NCBI GenBank assembly: GCA_029263415.1
Contig: JAJCXN010000037.1
Location: forward strand, 124,001 to 188,000
DNA: 64,000 nucleotides
Source of the DNA: Acidobacteriota bacterium
Lineage (GTDB): Bacteria; Acidobacteriota; Thermoanaerobaculia; Multivoradales; Multivoraceae
Reading direction: 5' to 3'
The notes below the pieces were generated by a model, which did not search any database, was not told where the DNA came from, and saw only the letters and a list, made by a program, of their open reading frames with translations. How positions within the stretch are numbered: position 1 is the first letter of the stretch; each line of letters starts with the position of its first letter. This document shows positions 34,834 to 43,707 of this stretch, piece after piece. Made by a program: the position numbers and the translations under genes.

Positions 34834-36219
34834 CTAGCGAATGAGGAGGAGTCGATCGTTGGGTGGGTAGAGCCACTCGACTCCGCGCTCGGTGACGATC
34901 GCATCGTCTTCGAGCGGGATCCGCAGCTTCTTGTTGCCCCACTCGGGAATTGCGGTGTAGGCGAAGAGTTCGATGGAAAGCAGGTTGGTGGGGTGCAGCA
35001 TGTAGGTGCGTCGCAGAGGATTGAAGAAGGCGATCGATGGTCCCGCGCCATGTCCAAAGTTGCCCACGCTATGACAGCCAATGACCACATCTGTGGTTGA
35101 GGGGTTGTCGGTCGGTTGGTTGAAGCCGATTTGAGCAAAACCAGCGGCCACCAGCGCTGCGTAGATCTCGCTCTCTGCTTGCACTGCAGTGCGGTCTGGT
35201 TTGATGGTCTGAGTGATGATCTTGCGCGCTCGCCGGCCCTGGTCGAATGCGTGTTGTATCGACTTTGGTGCCGCCGTCTCGCCGTCTTTCAGTACGTAGG
35301 CGATGCGCTTCATGTCAGTGTGCATGCCGAGGTAGCCGACGCCCCAGTCGATCATGATCACGTCGCCACCCTGGATGATGCGCTCATTCGAGAGCGCTTC
35401 GACTCCATCTGGGCCAGTAATGTAGATCGAGGGCATGCCAAAGGAGAGGTCCAACCCGCGTTCAAACAGTCGCTCCTGGATCCACCACGCCACGTCCTCG
35501 AGCATGGTCATACCGGGAGCGATGACCTCGTTGGAGAACGCACGCTCCGCGATCTCACGTGACATTTCGCCCGCCTGGGCAAATGCGGCGATCTCGGACG
35601 CAACCCGACGCGAGCGAAAGTCGGAACCCAGTTTCTCGGCAGAGACGAAACGCTCAGCGTACTTGGAGCCGAGAGTGGCCGCCAGCTGCTTGTAGCCCGA
35701 GTGCGAGAGGGTGTCGAGCGGGCCGATCTCAGGCGCGGTATTGATGGCGATGGTTTTCGGGTCGCGCTCCGCTACGAATTCGGCGAGCTGGTCTGCGCTT
35801 AGAAAAAGGTCGTAGGCGCCGCTGCGCTCGATGCGGTAGCCGCTGATGCCGAGTGCGGCCCGCTCAATGCGATCGCCGCCGCGATCGGTGAATATGTAGA
35901 AGCCGTCCTTTCCCGCATAGCCCTCGCCGAAGTCGCGCCACCAGTTACCGTAGTTTGCTTCGCGAATCATGGTGATCCACATTTCGACTCGGTTCTCGCG
36001 CATGACTTGCGGCAGGATCAAGTCGAACTTGTCACGGCGGATGGTGTTGAGCTGTTCCCACCGGCGTTTGGCTTCACCGTCTGCGAGGCCCGAATTGACC
36101 GCCCCGGCGGGTCCTGCCGTCTGTGCTGAAACGCTCCCTGGAAGTACAGTGGTGAGTAGAAGGGCGGTTGCGATGATGACCGCCGGAGCCAGGATCTGAA
36201 TTGAGGTTCTAGTTCTCAT
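34834..36219 (-). CDS. Exported M24 family metallopeptidase (Xaa-Pro aminopeptidase-like)
   Basis: 461 residues from ATG 36219. A signal peptide of about 33 residues ends at VSAQ. The N-terminal creatinase-like domain (about 60-230) precedes the pita-bread catalytic domain, where the metal ligands are seen: DWGVGYLGMHTD (two Asp), GHGAG (His), LLSIE (Glu) and VTERG (Glu). It probably removes N-terminal residues from proline-containing or other peptides in the periplasm. The start overlaps the 3' end of the PQQ-like gene by eleven bases, so translation of the two is linked. Why a peptidase accompanies sugar-type genes is not clear. Confidence 0.87.
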   Translation of the reverse strand: MRTRTSIQILAPAVIIATALLLTTVLPGSVSAQTAGPAGAVNSGLADGEAKRRWEQLNTIRRDKFDLILPQVMRENRVEMWITMIREANYGNWWRDFGEGYAGKDGFYIFTDRGGDRIERAALGISGYRIERSGAYDLFLSADQLAEFVAERDPKTIAINTAPEIGPLDTLSHSGYKQLAATLGSKYAERFVSAEKLGSDFRSRRVASEIAAFAQAGEMSREIAERAFSNEVIAPGMTMLEDVAWWIQERLFERGLDLSFGMPSIYITGPDGVEALSNERIIQGGDVIMIDWGVGYLGMHTDMKRIAYVLKDGETAAPKSIQHAFDQGRRARKIITQTIKPDRTAVQAESEIYAALVAAGFAQIGFNQPTDNPSTTDVVIGCHSVGNFGHGAGPSIAFFNPLRRTYMLHPTNLLSIELFAYTAIPEWGNKKLRIPLEDDAIVTERGVEWLYPPNDRLLLIR

Positions 36220-37714
36220 TGGTGAGCCTTGCTTCACGAAACGCATACAGCGCAGTGTGCGTGCGCACGTAGAGGGTCGTTGCGTCGAGCGCCGGTGTGG
36301 CGTAGATGACCTCGTCCATGTCGTTCACCGCTAGTGACTCGAGTTTTCCTGCGGCAGCTGCTTTGGCACTGAGCACGGCGATTTTGCCCGATCGACCGGT
36401 GATCACGACCTTTCCGTCTCCAGCGATCGGTGAAGCGTAGATGCTGTCGATCAGCCCTTCGATCCGTCCCTGGCTCAGGACAGTTCCGGTTGCCGGATCA
36501 AGTACAGTGGTGATTGCTCGATCGTTGACCATCCACAGTGCGCCTTGGTAGGTCAAGGGCGAAGGGAGTTGAGGGACCTGGCGGAAATGCTTCCATAGGA
36601 CGTGTTCTTCGGTGAGGTCACCGGTGGCCCTAGCTCCTGGAAGCCTGATCGCGATCATGCTGTTCTTGCTCGCCAACGCAGCTTGCAGGTAGCGCCAGTC
36701 GTCTTCGCCGAGCTTGCCGTTACTGTTCAGATCGACGAATCCGAGCCATTCCTTTGCGATTGATACAGAGGTCTCTTCGGGTGTGATCTGGTTGTCGCCA
36801 TCCGCGTCATCGGCCTTGGCTTCTTGCCAGCTGGGCACAGAGACGGTGCTGTCGATTTCGTTGAGTGGGGATCCGTAGCCATGGATAAACAGGTTGCCGT
36901 CGGCTATCGACGGGGTGGACTTCATCTCGAAGGGCAGTCCGTTGATCCACCAAAGCTTCTCGCCGGTGGCAACCGAGTACGAGGTCAGTAAGAATGAGCC
37001 GGCCATGAGGACTTGAGGCTCTCCACCTTCGGGCTGAAAGAGAACGGGGCTTGAGTGACCGGACTTGGCTTCAGGGCGTTGAGCGGACCACAGGCGTTCA
37101 CCGGTCTTGAGCGAGACCGCGAAGATCGATGAATTGGTCTGTTGATCGATCGCTAGGATCACGCGATCTTCGACCAAGATAGGAGACGCACCCATCCCGT
37201 ACACGTTGTTGAACGGGCCGAGTGGTACTTGCCACAGGGATTTGCCATCGCGGTCGTAGGCAATTAGGCCGAAGTCGCCGAAGAAGACGACCACGGTGCT
37301 GCCGTCAGAAACCGGAGAGGCCGCCGCGGGGCCGTTGCGCGTATCAAGCTTCTCGGTCCGCGGCCTCGGCGCGGCCTGTCGCCACACTTCGCGACCCGAG
37401 GCGCGGTCCAACGCGATGGTCACCAGGTCTTGGCCGTCGACTCCAGTGAGGTAGATCCTGTCTCCCACCAGGATCGGGGAGGAGTGCGCGGGCGGTACGG
37501 CCGCTTTCCAGGCGACGTTGGTATCAGGCCCGAACTCAGTGGGGAAGTCTGTTGTCTCCATGATGCCCTGACCGTTGTTGCCGCGGAACATTGCCCAATC
37601 GGAGGAAGTCGAGCTGGCGTGAGTTACTCCAGTCGAGATGGCAATCACTGCAATACCAGCGACAATGGGGGCCGAGATCAGCGTTGAAAAGGGAGAGGGT
37701 TGTGTTGTGCTCAT
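36209..37714 (-). CDS. Exported PQQ-like beta-propeller protein with EF-hand-like insertion
   Basis: 501 residues from ATG 37714; the frame continues upstream but without coding signs. A hydrophobic signal (about 11-30) ends near THASS. The body has repeated propeller motifs of the PQQ type (ALDRASGREVWR, SLKTGERLWSA, VATGEKLWWI, TVLDPATGTVLS) and begins with DWAMFRGNNGQG, typical of this family. Near residues 300-350 an insertion holds two calcium-loop-like motifs, DADGDNQITPEE and DLNSNGKLGEDD. It may bind a sugar, a cell-wall component or a redox cofactor; the tryptophan docking typical of true quinoprotein dehydrogenases is only partly apparent. No haem motif is present. Confidence 0.82.
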   Translation of the reverse strand: MSTTQPSPFSTLISAPIVAGIAVIAISTGVTHASSTSSDWAMFRGNNGQGIMETTDFPTEFGPDTNVAWKAAVPPAHSSPILVGDRIYLTGVDGQDLVTIALDRASGREVWRQAAPRPRTEKLDTRNGPAAASPVSDGSTVVVFFGDFGLIAYDRDGKSLWQVPLGPFNNVYGMGASPILVEDRVILAIDQQTNSSIFAVSLKTGERLWSAQRPEAKSGHSSPVLFQPEGGEPQVLMAGSFLLTSYSVATGEKLWWINGLPFEMKSTPSIADGNLFIHGYGSPLNEIDSTVSVPSWQEAKADDADGDNQITPEETSVSIAKEWLGFVDLNSNGKLGEDDWRYLQAALASKNSMIAIRLPGARATGDLTEEHVLWKHFRQVPQLPSPLTYQGALWMVNDRAITTVLDPATGTVLSQGRIEGLIDSIYASPIAGDGKVVITGRSGKIAVLSAKAAAAGKLESLAVNDMDEVIYATPALDATTLYVRTHTALYAFREARLTNEN

Positions 37715-37859
37715 GACTGAGTATGACGGATCCGGCTTACAGGTAACCCCTCGGCTAGTGCGGATCAGCATAGCTGGTGCTTCGATGACGTTAAGATCAT
37801 GTAACTGCTGATCGGCCGCCGCCTGTTTCACAACCACCGGATTCGGTAGGAAGCTCTCC

Positions 37860-38570
37860 ATGACTCCCTTTTCTAGCTTAGTGACCGCTGCAGCCGTTCT
37901 CGGAGTGACCGTTCTGACAGCGGGCTGTTCCATGCCTGCGGTGGCGGAGGAAGAGGAATTTGTCAACCTACTGACCACGGGTCTCCCGGAGTGGCGCGGC
38001 TACAAGCAAGAGACTGTGCCGAGCAGTTGGCAGGTCGAGGGAGACGAGCTGGTGTTCATACCGTCGGTAGATGGTCGCGGTGACTTGATCACGCGCCAAG
38101 AATACGCGGACTTCGAGCTTCGCCTTGAGTGGCGGGTGGGACCGGCCGGAAACTCAGGCATCTTCTTCCGGGTTTCCGAAGATCAGCCGGCGCCGTACAG
38201 CACTGGCGCGGAGATGCAGGTGCTGGACAACGAACTGCACGTGGATGGCAAGAACCCACTCACGTCGGCCGGATCCAACTATGCCTTGCACGCACCCAGC
38301 AGGGACGTCACGCGACCGGTGGGAGAGTACAACTCGGTGCGTCTGCTGGTGGTCGGACCGCGCGTCAAGCAGTGGTTGAATGACGAGCTGGTGGTCGACT
38401 ATGAGCTGTGGACGCCCGAGTGGAAGGAACTCGTCGCGGGTTCAAAGTTCCGTTCTATGCCAGGTTATGGTCTCAACCGTACGGGTCACATCGCTCTGCA
38501 AGATCATGGCGATCCGATTGCCTTTCGCAACATCTCGGTTCGACGCCTGAACGCTGAAGGTGCTCAATAG
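37860..38570 (+). CDS. DUF1080 lipoprotein (3-keto-disaccharide hydrolase family)
   Basis: 236 residues. The lipobox LTAGC (Cys23) predicts a lipid-anchored periplasmic protein. The concanavalin-like domain follows with WQVEGDELVF, FELRLEWRVGPAGNSGIFFRV, GAEMQVLDN and the C-terminal GHIALQDHGDPIAFRNISVR, the classical DUF1080 signature. Family members act on 3-keto-glycosides. It is divergent from the PQQ-like gene with a 145-bp shared control region, and with the Tat-exported isomerase makes a plausible periplasmic sugar-breakdown set (inference). Confidence 0.93.
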   Translation: MTPFSSLVTAAAVLGVTVLTAGCSMPAVAEEEEFVNLLTTGLPEWRGYKQETVPSSWQVEGDELVFIPSVDGRGDLITRQEYADFELRLEWRVGPAGNSGIFFRVSEDQPAPYSTGAEMQVLDNELHVDGKNPLTSAGSNYALHAPSRDVTRPVGEYNSVRLLVVGPRVKQWLNDELVVDYELWTPEWKELVAGSKFRSMPGYGLNRTGHIALQDHGDPIAFRNISVRRLNAEGAQ

Positions 38571-39057
38571 GCCATGGGCGCTGGTGACCCTCGCGCTTTT
38601 AGCTGCGGTGCCGCCCTCGATGAGTGACGCTGAAGGATCGATCGAGCCGGCTAGAGCGTCCTCGATCATCGATCGCCTGCTTGCTATTCCGAGCGGCTAT
38701 CTGGTCGCAGTGGCGGGGTACAGCGGACTGGCCGCGCTGTTGCCATCCGTTGGCAGCGTGGATTCAGGTACGCCGAGTGGCGACTGGCAGGTAGTGATAC
38801 TGCGAGTTCTGGTGGTCTTCGTGTCGGCGGCGCTTGCTGGTGCAGTTGCAGCCGGACTATGGCCGAGTGAAGGGCGCCAGCTCGCTGCATCTGCCCTGGG
38901 CGTGCTGCTGGTGCTCTTGATGCTGCGAGTAGAAATGGGCTCTGCGTCGGCCGAACCGGCCCTGCTTCGTTTGGTACTGCTCGGTTCGACGACGCTTCTA
39001 GCATCAGCTTGTGGCGGAGTGATTGTGCGTCGGATTGTGCGATCTCGTACCCACTAA
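38560..39057 (+). CDS. Hypothetical membrane protein
   Basis: 165 residues from a GTG that overlaps the end of the DUF1080 gene by eleven bases. An N-terminal hydrophobic stretch is followed by three or four further hydrophobic segments (about 44-65, 78-100, 108-122, 133-155), ending in a basic tail (RRIVRSRTH). I do not recognise a family. Its position between the DUF1080 gene and a glycosyltransferase, with 14 bases to the latter, suggests a common transcript. Confidence 0.6.
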   Translation: MLNRPWALVTLALLAAVPPSMSDAEGSIEPARASSIIDRLLAIPSGYLVAVAGYSGLAALLPSVGSVDSGTPSGDWQVVILRVLVVFVSAALAGAVAAGLWPSEGRQLAASALGVLLVLLMLRVEMGSASAEPALLRLVLLGSTTLLASACGGVIVRRIVRSRTH

Positions 39058-39071
39058 CGGAGTCGCTTCCG

Positions 39072-40301
39072 ATGGCGCCTTTCTTCTCAGTGGTGATCCC
39101 CGTGCGCAATGCAGCCGAGGACCTCAGTGCGTGTTTGGCTTCGCTTGCCCGATCGAGTGAGACCTCGTTCGAAGTCATCGTGGTCGATGATCGTTCGGAC
39201 TCACGGGCAAGTATGGCCGTCGCTCGCGAGGCCGGTGCGCAGGTCATTGAGCTTGCGCAGCGTGGTGGCCCTGGAGCTGCGCGCAATGCGGGCGTCGAGT
39301 TGGCCAAGGGCGACTTTCTCCTGTTTCTCGACGCCGATGTGGAAGTCGCCAGGGACACCTTGGCTCAGATGCGCAGCGGTCTTGAGGAAGATCCAAGCGT
39401 GATCGCTCTGTTTGGCTCCTACGATCAGAATCCGTCCGGCCAGAACTTGCTGTCGCAGTACCGAAACCTATTGCATCACTACACGCACCAGAAGAGTCAG
39501 CGTCACGCGTTCACCTTTTGGAGCGGGTGCGGCGCCATCCGCAAGGATGCCTTTCTCAATCACGGAGGCTTCGAGCACCGTTTCAAGCATCCCTCGATCG
39601 AAGATATTGAGCTTGGCCAGCGCCTATCGGAAGCCGGGGCCGAGATTCGGCTGCGGCCCGAGGCTCTAGTCAGGCATCGCAAGGTTTGGCGTTTCGTTTC
39701 GACCATGCGATGTGACCTGTTTGACAGAGGCATTCCGTGGACTCGAGAACTGCTTAGAGCCGGGCACATTCCAGCTGACATGAACATGAGGTACTCGGAT
39801 CGCGTGTTGGTTGGAGTCGCGCTCCTGCTGACGATACTCTTCATCGGCGTCACGATCACGGAACCACTGTGGTGTTTGGTGCCCCTGTTTGTTTCTCTCT
39901 GCTTGCTCGCGGCTGATCGGTTGAGCTCTAGTGCCGATGGGCTTGAACTCACCCGTTGGATCCCGCTGAGGATCGTTTCAGTCGTCGAGGGGCTTGGGTT
40001 GTTGGCGCTGTTTGCAGCCACCCAAGAGAGCTGGCCATGGGTGCTCGGTGGCCTCGCGTCCCTGAGCGTATTTCTCTGGGTCAGGCGGGACTTCTACAAG
40101 ATTCTGCTACGAGTCAGAGGCTTCGCTTTTGTCTTTCTCAGTTTTCAAGCGCATGTGATCTTCTATTGGATTTGCGGCTTAGCCTTCGCAGTTGGTAGCT
40201 GTTTGCATCTGCTGAGGCCACTGACGCCGATGCCGACCCTACAGGCCCCGGCCGAGGTAGGAGAGAGGAGCGGGGGAGCCCGGCGATCGATGGAGTCGTG
40301 A
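39072..40301 (+). CDS. Glycosyltransferase family 2 with C-terminal membrane helices
   Basis: 409 residues from ATG 39072 (CGGAG nine bases upstream). The GT-A domain starts at once: FSVVIPVRNAAEDL, VIVVDDRSDS, GGPGAARNAG and the metal-binding LLFLDADV (about residue 97). A second motif, HPSIEDIELGQRL, holds the catalytic-base region. After residue 250 come about five hydrophobic helices. Such proteins move sugars from nucleotide donors to lipid or polysaccharide acceptors at the inner membrane. The acceptor is unknown. The aat gene follows after ten bases. Confidence 0.9.
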   Translation: MAPFFSVVIPVRNAAEDLSACLASLARSSETSFEVIVVDDRSDSRASMAVAREAGAQVIELAQRGGPGAARNAGVELAKGDFLLFLDADVEVARDTLAQMRSGLEEDPSVIALFGSYDQNPSGQNLLSQYRNLLHHYTHQKSQRHAFTFWSGCGAIRKDAFLNHGGFEHRFKHPSIEDIELGQRLSEAGAEIRLRPEALVRHRKVWRFVSTMRCDLFDRGIPWTRELLRAGHIPADMNMRYSDRVLVGVALLLTILFIGVTITEPLWCLVPLFVSLCLLAADRLSSSADGLELTRWIPLRIVSVVEGLGLLALFAATQESWPWVLGGLASLSVFLWVRRDFYKILLRVRGFAFVFLSFQAHVIFYWICGLAFAVGSCLHLLRPLTPMPTLQAPAEVGERSGGARRSMES

Positions 40302-40311
40302 GGATCCCTCA

Positions 40312-41061
40312 GTGAAGGTTCTCGGTCCGGGAGAACTGTTGCCCCCGCTCGAGACGGCGGATGAGTCAGGGTTGTTGGCCGCTGGTGGCTCCCTTGATCC
40401 AGCCAGGTTGGTCAGCGCCTATCGAGCGGGTGTGTTTCCGTGGCCACTCTTGGGGGCCGGACAGCCTATGCTTTGGTTCAGCCCCGATCCGAGGTTTGTG
40501 CTGTTTCCCGAGGAACTCCACTGCTCCAAGTCCCTCCAGCGAACTTTGCGACGTAAGCGGTTCCGCGTAACTGTTGATCAATGCTTCGACCGAGTGCTCG
40601 CCGGTTGCAGCGAGACGCCGCGGGAGGGACAAGACGGGACTTGGATTACTCCTGAGATGATCGCCGCTTATCGGAAGCTCCATGAACTCGGCATCGCGCA
40701 CTCGGTCGAAGTTCACGCTTTTGAGTCCGATGACGCCGCGAAGGAGCGTCTGCTCGGTGGGCTTTATGGCCTAGCAATCGGGAGAGTGTTCTTCGGAGAG
40801 TCGATGTTCTCCCGAGCGACCGACGCGTCCAAGGTCGGCTTTGTGACCCTGGTTCGCGCCCTGCGCATGGCTGGGTTTGGGATGGTCGACTGTCAGCAGG
40901 AGACCTCACACTTGGGGCATTTTGGGGCACGCCCGGTGCCACGACGGGAGTTCTCTAGGCACCTGGAAGAGCTCTTAGACGAGCGCCCGGCGGAGTGCTG
41001 GAAGGGCCTTGTTGATTCCGTTCAACCCACTGGCCTGGGCGGTACCGTGCGAACGGTGTAG
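40312..41061 (+). CDS. aat: Leucyl/phenylalanyl-tRNA--protein transferase
   Basis: 249 residues from GTG 40312. It has the family core: GLLAAGGSLDPARLVSAYRAGVFPW (20-44), PMLWFSPDPR, TWITPEMIAAYRKLHELGIAHSVEV, GGLYGLAIGRVFFGESMFS and DCQQETSHLGHFGA. The enzyme adds Leu or Phe to proteins with N-terminal Lys or Arg and so marks them for ClpS/ClpAP degradation. A clpA/clpS gene is not in the window. It follows the glycosyltransferase closely but is functionally unrelated. Confidence 0.95.
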   Translation: MKVLGPGELLPPLETADESGLLAAGGSLDPARLVSAYRAGVFPWPLLGAGQPMLWFSPDPRFVLFPEELHCSKSLQRTLRRKRFRVTVDQCFDRVLAGCSETPREGQDGTWITPEMIAAYRKLHELGIAHSVEVHAFESDDAAKERLLGGLYGLAIGRVFFGESMFSRATDASKVGFVTLVRALRMAGFGMVDCQQETSHLGHFGARPVPRREFSRHLEELLDERPAECWKGLVDSVQPTGLGGTVRTV

Positions 41062-41153
41062 AGTTTCTCCCTCCAGTCTGAATGGTCTCCTTAACTTAAG
41101 CCCACAGCGATTGCCGGGACGATGCCTCCCGGAACAACGAGTTGAACCAATCC

Positions 41154-41741
41154 ATGGCAACCCAAGTCGACGCTCCCGCTCCGAAGAGCAGTTTTGATTC
41201 AGCGAGCTCAGATTCAACGAGTCCAGGTTTGACTGGTGCTGATAGCGACAGTGTCGAGACCGTCGATCCAGTCGAGATCCGCGAGCGTATCCAACGCGGG
41301 ATCCAACTGTGCCGGGCCCAACAGCTGGAGAAGGGATACCGGCTTCTTCGAACTGTTACCCAGGATGTGGTGCCGAATCGCGATTTGCCTGGCCTATTCT
41401 TCTCCTACCTGGGCTACGGGATTGCCGCCTTTGAAGCGCGCTACAACGACGGGCTGGCCCTGTGTGAGCGAGCAATCGAGATGGAGTTCTACAACACCGA
41501 GAATCACTACAATCTCGCCCGGACGTACATGCTGCTCGGATCCCGCAAGAAGACGATCTCTGCGATTCGAGCGGGCCTTCGAGTTGATGCTGATGATCGG
41601 GCCCTGAGGCTATTGTTGCGCGAGTTGGGTGTCCGCAAGAGGCCACCAATCCCTTTTCTTAACCGCAACCATGGACTCAACCGATGGCTCGGCAACCTCC
41701 TGCATTTCCTGACCGCGCCACCTCATGCAAAGGACAAATAA
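41154..41741 (+). CDS. Tetratricopeptide-like repeat protein
   Basis: 195 residues. An unstructured Ser/Thr/Asp-rich N-terminus (1-45) is followed by helical repeats that look like TPRs: GIQLCRAQQLEKGYRLLRTV, GYGIAAFEARYNDGLALCERAIEM, NLARTYMLLGSRKKTISAIRAGL. A basic, Pro-rich C-terminus ends it. TPRs mediate protein contacts; no enzyme motif is seen. The TAA stop and the ATG of the nitrilase gene share one base (TAATG, 41739-41743), so the two are translationally coupled and may work together. ATG 41154 lacks a strong ribosome site. Confidence 0.75.
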   Translation: MATQVDAPAPKSSFDSASSDSTSPGLTGADSDSVETVDPVEIRERIQRGIQLCRAQQLEKGYRLLRTVTQDVVPNRDLPGLFFSYLGYGIAAFEARYNDGLALCERAIEMEFYNTENHYNLARTYMLLGSRKKTISAIRAGLRVDADDRALRLLLRELGVRKRPPIPFLNRNHGLNRWLGNLLHFLTAPPHAKDK

Positions 41742-42670
41742 TGAGAGTCGCAGCGGTGCAGGCAGCACCGGCTTTTCTCGATACATCGGCGACCCAGGAG
41801 ATCATTCTCGCGTCGTTGGACCAAGCGCATCAGGGGGGTGCTCGGCTGTGTGTTTTCCCCGAGACCTTCTGGCCGGGTTATCCCTTTTGGGTCGACCTGA
41901 CTGCTGCATCTTCTTTCAACGATGACTTGCAAAAGCGCGCGTATGCCCAGTACTTAGCTGCGGCCGTGAGCACGGAAGGAGAGCTTTTTCAGGGCGTGAT
42001 CAAGAGGTGCGCAGAGTTAGGGGTGTTCGCGTACCTGGGATTTGCTGAACGTTCGGAATCGGGCGGCTCGGTCTATTGCTCGCTGGCGGCGATCGATCCT
42101 GAGCGCGGGCTGGTGAGTGTTCATCGCAAGCTCCGCCCGACCTACGGCGAACGGTTAGTTTGGTCTCCGGGCGATGGTGAGGGCCTGGTGGTGCACGACT
42201 TTGGCGGAGTCCGTGTTGGAGGCCTCAACTGCTGGGAGAACTGGATGCCGCTGGCGCGGACCGCGCTGTACGCGCAGGGCGAGCAGATTCATGTCTCGAC
42301 CTGGCCCGGTGCACCGCACCTCACGCACGATATCTCGCGCTTCACCGCGCTTGAAGGCAGGGTCTTCGTGGTCGCTGCGGGAGCGGTGCTTCGCGATGAG
42401 CACATCCCTCACGACTTTGCATTGCGTGACGAGGTGCTAGCAGTGCGGCAACGGTTCAACAGCGGTGGATCGATCATTGTTGCACCCACTGGTGAGGTGT
42501 TGGCCGAGGCCGCGCCTCATGAGGAAACGGTATTGTTCGCAGATCTTGATTTGGAGATGGTCGCGGCTGAACGGCACAACTTCGATCCAACTGGGCACTA
42601 TGGTCGCCCAGACGTGCTCAGTTTGTCGATTGATCGACGGCGAACGCGCACCCTACAGGAGCGCAGCTAG
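41741..42670 (+). CDS. Nitrilase / carbon-nitrogen hydrolase
   Basis: 309 residues with the full catalytic triad: Glu41 (VFPETFWPGYP), Lys129 (VHRKLRPT) and Cys163 (LNCWENWMPL). The NCWEN motif is that of true nitrilases (branch 1), which convert nitriles to acids and ammonia, rather than of amidases. Length matches the family (about 310-350). The start codon lies within the stop of the TPR gene, and the 3' end overlaps the convergent GluQ-RS gene by four bases, both using CTAG. The natural substrate is unknown. Confidence 0.92.
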   Translation: MRVAAVQAAPAFLDTSATQEIILASLDQAHQGGARLCVFPETFWPGYPFWVDLTAASSFNDDLQKRAYAQYLAAAVSTEGELFQGVIKRCAELGVFAYLGFAERSESGGSVYCSLAAIDPERGLVSVHRKLRPTYGERLVWSPGDGEGLVVHDFGGVRVGGLNCWENWMPLARTALYAQGEQIHVSTWPGAPHLTHDISRFTALEGRVFVVAAGAVLRDEHIPHDFALRDEVLAVRQRFNSGGSIIVAPTGEVLAEAAPHEETVLFADLDLEMVAAERHNFDPTGHYGRPDVLSLSIDRRRTRTLQERS

Positions 42671-43695
42671 GGCAGGACTGGAGGCGCCTGCCGTTGCTGG
42701 ATGAAGTTGTCGGGCACGACCACTGGATCGAGTGGAATCGCGCTCAGGTCGAACCAATCGATGAGCGCAGCCGCCTCGATCGGTTCGCGGGTTCGCCGTT
42801 GCCCCAAGGTCCACGCCAGGTAGCCGACAATCTCGGTTGATCGCCAGCCAGATTGACGGAGGGTCCGGAGCGTTAGCGCTGGATGGCGCTTACTGAGCTT
42901 GTCACCGTGCTCGTCGATCAGCAGCGGGACATGTGTGTACCTTGGGGTCGGCACGCCCAGTGCGCGTTGCAGCAAGACCTGGCGGGCGGTGGAAGACAGT
43001 AGGTCTTGTCCGCGAACGACTTCTGTGATGCCTTGTTGTGCGTCGTCGACCACCACGGCTAGCTGGTAGGCCCACAGGCCATCGCGCCGTCGTAGTACGA
43101 AGTCGCCGGTGGTCTCGCTGACCCGTTCGACGATTCGTCCCGAGAGAAGGTCCTCGAACTCGACCGGATCATCATCTGGCTCCACGGTGAAACGCACAGA
43201 GGCCACCGGCTCCTTCGATTCGAGCAGCACTTCAAGCCACCCTGAGGGCCGTTCCTTTGGACGTGCCTCTTTGGGGTAGGGGGAGGATTCAGCATGATGA
43301 GGTGCGCTTGCAAGCGAGCGCAGGTCCTTGCGGGTGAGCGGGCACGGAAACAGCCGGCCGGTCGATTCGAGATGCTGCAAAGCTTGGGAATACAGTTCAG
43401 AGCGGTCGGATTGGTGATCCGGAGCCAGAGCAATCCGAAGAGTCTCCTTGGCTTGATCTTGGAGGTGACCGGGACCCACGTCCCAGTCCAGGCCGAGCCA
43501 CAAGAGATCTTCGATCTGTTGTACTTCGCTGCCCGCGACCACGCGTGGTCCGTCGAGGTCTTCCACCCGCCACACGAACTCGCCACCCTTTGATCGCGCG
43601 GCCAGCCACGCCACCAAAGCGGTGCGCGCATTGCCCAGGTGAATGTCACCCGTGGGGGAGGGGGCGTAGCGCCCGCGAGTTGGAGCGATGGTCAC
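42667..43695 (-). CDS. gluQ: Glutamyl-Q tRNA(Asp) synthetase
   Basis: 342 residues from GTG 43695. It is a shortened GluRS: RYAPSPTGDIHLGN (9-22, HIGH-like), FVWRVEDLDGPR, LLWLGLDWD, and the KMSKS equivalent KLSKRH near residue 260, without the anticodon-binding domain. It charges queuosine in tRNA(Asp) with glutamate. In E. coli a zinc is held by a Cys-x-Cys, a Tyr and a Cys; here the first site reads CPL and the last SPYPKEAR, so most ligands are lost. The protein is about 40 residues longer than the E. coli enzyme. A 12-base gap separates it from the upstream MAPEG gene. Confidence 0.9.
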   Translation of the reverse strand: MTIAPTRGRYAPSPTGDIHLGNARTALVAWLAARSKGGEFVWRVEDLDGPRVVAGSEVQQIEDLLWLGLDWDVGPGHLQDQAKETLRIALAPDHQSDRSELYSQALQHLESTGRLFPCPLTRKDLRSLASAPHHAESSPYPKEARPKERPSGWLEVLLESKEPVASVRFTVEPDDDPVEFEDLLSGRIVERVSETTGDFVLRRRDGLWAYQLAVVVDDAQQGITEVVRGQDLLSSTARQVLLQRALGVPTPRYTHVPLLIDEHGDKLSKRHPALTLRTLRQSGWRSTEIVGYLAWTLGQRRTREPIEAAALIDWFDLSAIPLDPVVVPDNFIQQRQAPPVLP

Positions 43696-43707
43696 GGCGC
43701 TACTCCG

